Made by a program: the position numbers and the translations under genes | Shown: positions 6,002 to 6,118 of the stretch, one piece after another | Layout: each line of letters begins with the position of its first letter | Numbering within the stretch: the stretch's first letter is position 1 | Notes under the pieces: model-generated | Seen by the model: only the letters and a program-made list of their open reading frames with translations | Database searches by the model: none | Told to the model about the DNA's origin: nothing | Source of the DNA: a bacterium | GTDB taxonomy: Bacteria > Patescibacteriota > Microgenomatia > UBA1400 > PJMF01 | Length of the DNA stretch: 6,118 bases | Reading direction: 5' to 3' | Assembly (NCBI GenBank): GCA_017431585.1 | Contig: JAFRKU010000087.1 | Coordinates: forward strand, 1 to 6,118

Positions 6002-6011
6002 ATTATATCAC
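6002..6011 (-). promoter_or_regulatory. Extended -10 promoter of ftsQ, leaderless start
   Basis: GTGATATAAT on the minus strand is identical to the boxes before ftsA and the glycine-rich gene. Transcription would start near 5995, one base before the ATG at 5994, so ftsQ mRNA is predicted to be leaderless. No clear -35 is seen. The 22-bp near-palindrome at 6035-6056 begins 24 bp upstream of the box. Confidence 0.6.
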
Positions 6012-6034
6012 GAAAAGTGACATCGTACACGTAG

Positions 6035-6056
6035 CATTTCGGGCCGCGCAAAATGA
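6035..6056. repeat. 22-bp near-palindrome, copy B (upstream of ftsQ)
   Basis: It reads CATTTCGGG, CCG, CGCAAAATG, then A, and is identical to 2258-2279 at 19 of 22 positions. Similarity weakly continues toward the promoter (ACGTGT and ACTTTTC are shared in order). It overlaps or lies just upstream of the -35 position of the ftsQ promoter, a natural place for a regulator. Confidence 0.5.
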
Positions 6057-6073
6057 CAAAACGGCGGGGAAAT

Positions 6074-6118
6074 TTAGCTGATCTTACTCGCCACTGCCCC
6101 ACTTAAGCTCACTGCGCA
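6074..6118 (-). other. Possible 3' end of an upstream gene (unidentified)
   Basis: Two minus-strand frames are open from the window edge: one ends at TAA 6076-6074 (14 codons), the other at TAA 6086-6084 (..RSELKWGSGE). Either could be the tail of the preceding gene, which in such clusters is often a mur or ddl gene. The stretch is too short to decide, and it could be non-coding. Confidence 0.25.

Overview
The window looks bacterial. Every gene I can support lies on the minus strand, so it reads from right to left. The core is a compact cell-division block: ftsQ (5994 to 5185), ftsA (5078 to 3768) and ftsZ (3695 to 2316). These genes are divergent but complete. Weak or absent Shine-Dalgarno sequences, near-leaderless starts, short intergenic gaps, a cysteine pair in the FtsQ POTRA-like region and a secreted glycine-rich protein fit a Patescibacteria/CPR-type genome. 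That assignment is an inference, not something the sequence proves. Visible stop codons are TAA and TAG, and no recoding of TGA is needed.

Downstream of ftsZ is a 518-base region without a normal gene (2315 to 1798), and it is the most unusual part. In reading direction it holds: five copies of GTGTGGCA, mostly exactly 21 bp apart; a perfect TTGACA/TATAAT promoter; a roughly 200-nt segment starting at the predicted transcription start and closed by a 24-bp inverted repeat, which looks like a structured RNA; and a second foldable segment. Next comes a glycine-rich exported protein (1797 to 547). Its signal-peptide region is interrupted by a hairpin-rich stretch ending in an in-frame TAA (1674 to 1672). 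A GC-rich hairpin (487-513) follows that gene. The last gene is an ORF6N-domain DNA-binding protein (429 to beyond position 1), cut by the window edge and containing a perfect 25-bp palindrome.

FtsQ, FtsA and FtsZ work together at the septum: FtsZ polymerises, FtsA tethers it to the membrane, and FtsQ/DivIB scaffolds the periplasmic side. Each has its own candidate promoter, and four of the five promoters I can see share the extended -10 GTGATATAAT (ftsZ has ..AGT). A 22-bp near-palindrome upstream of ftsQ recurs (19/22 identical) in the repeat array upstream of the glycine-rich gene. This suggests one regulator may see both ends of the locus.
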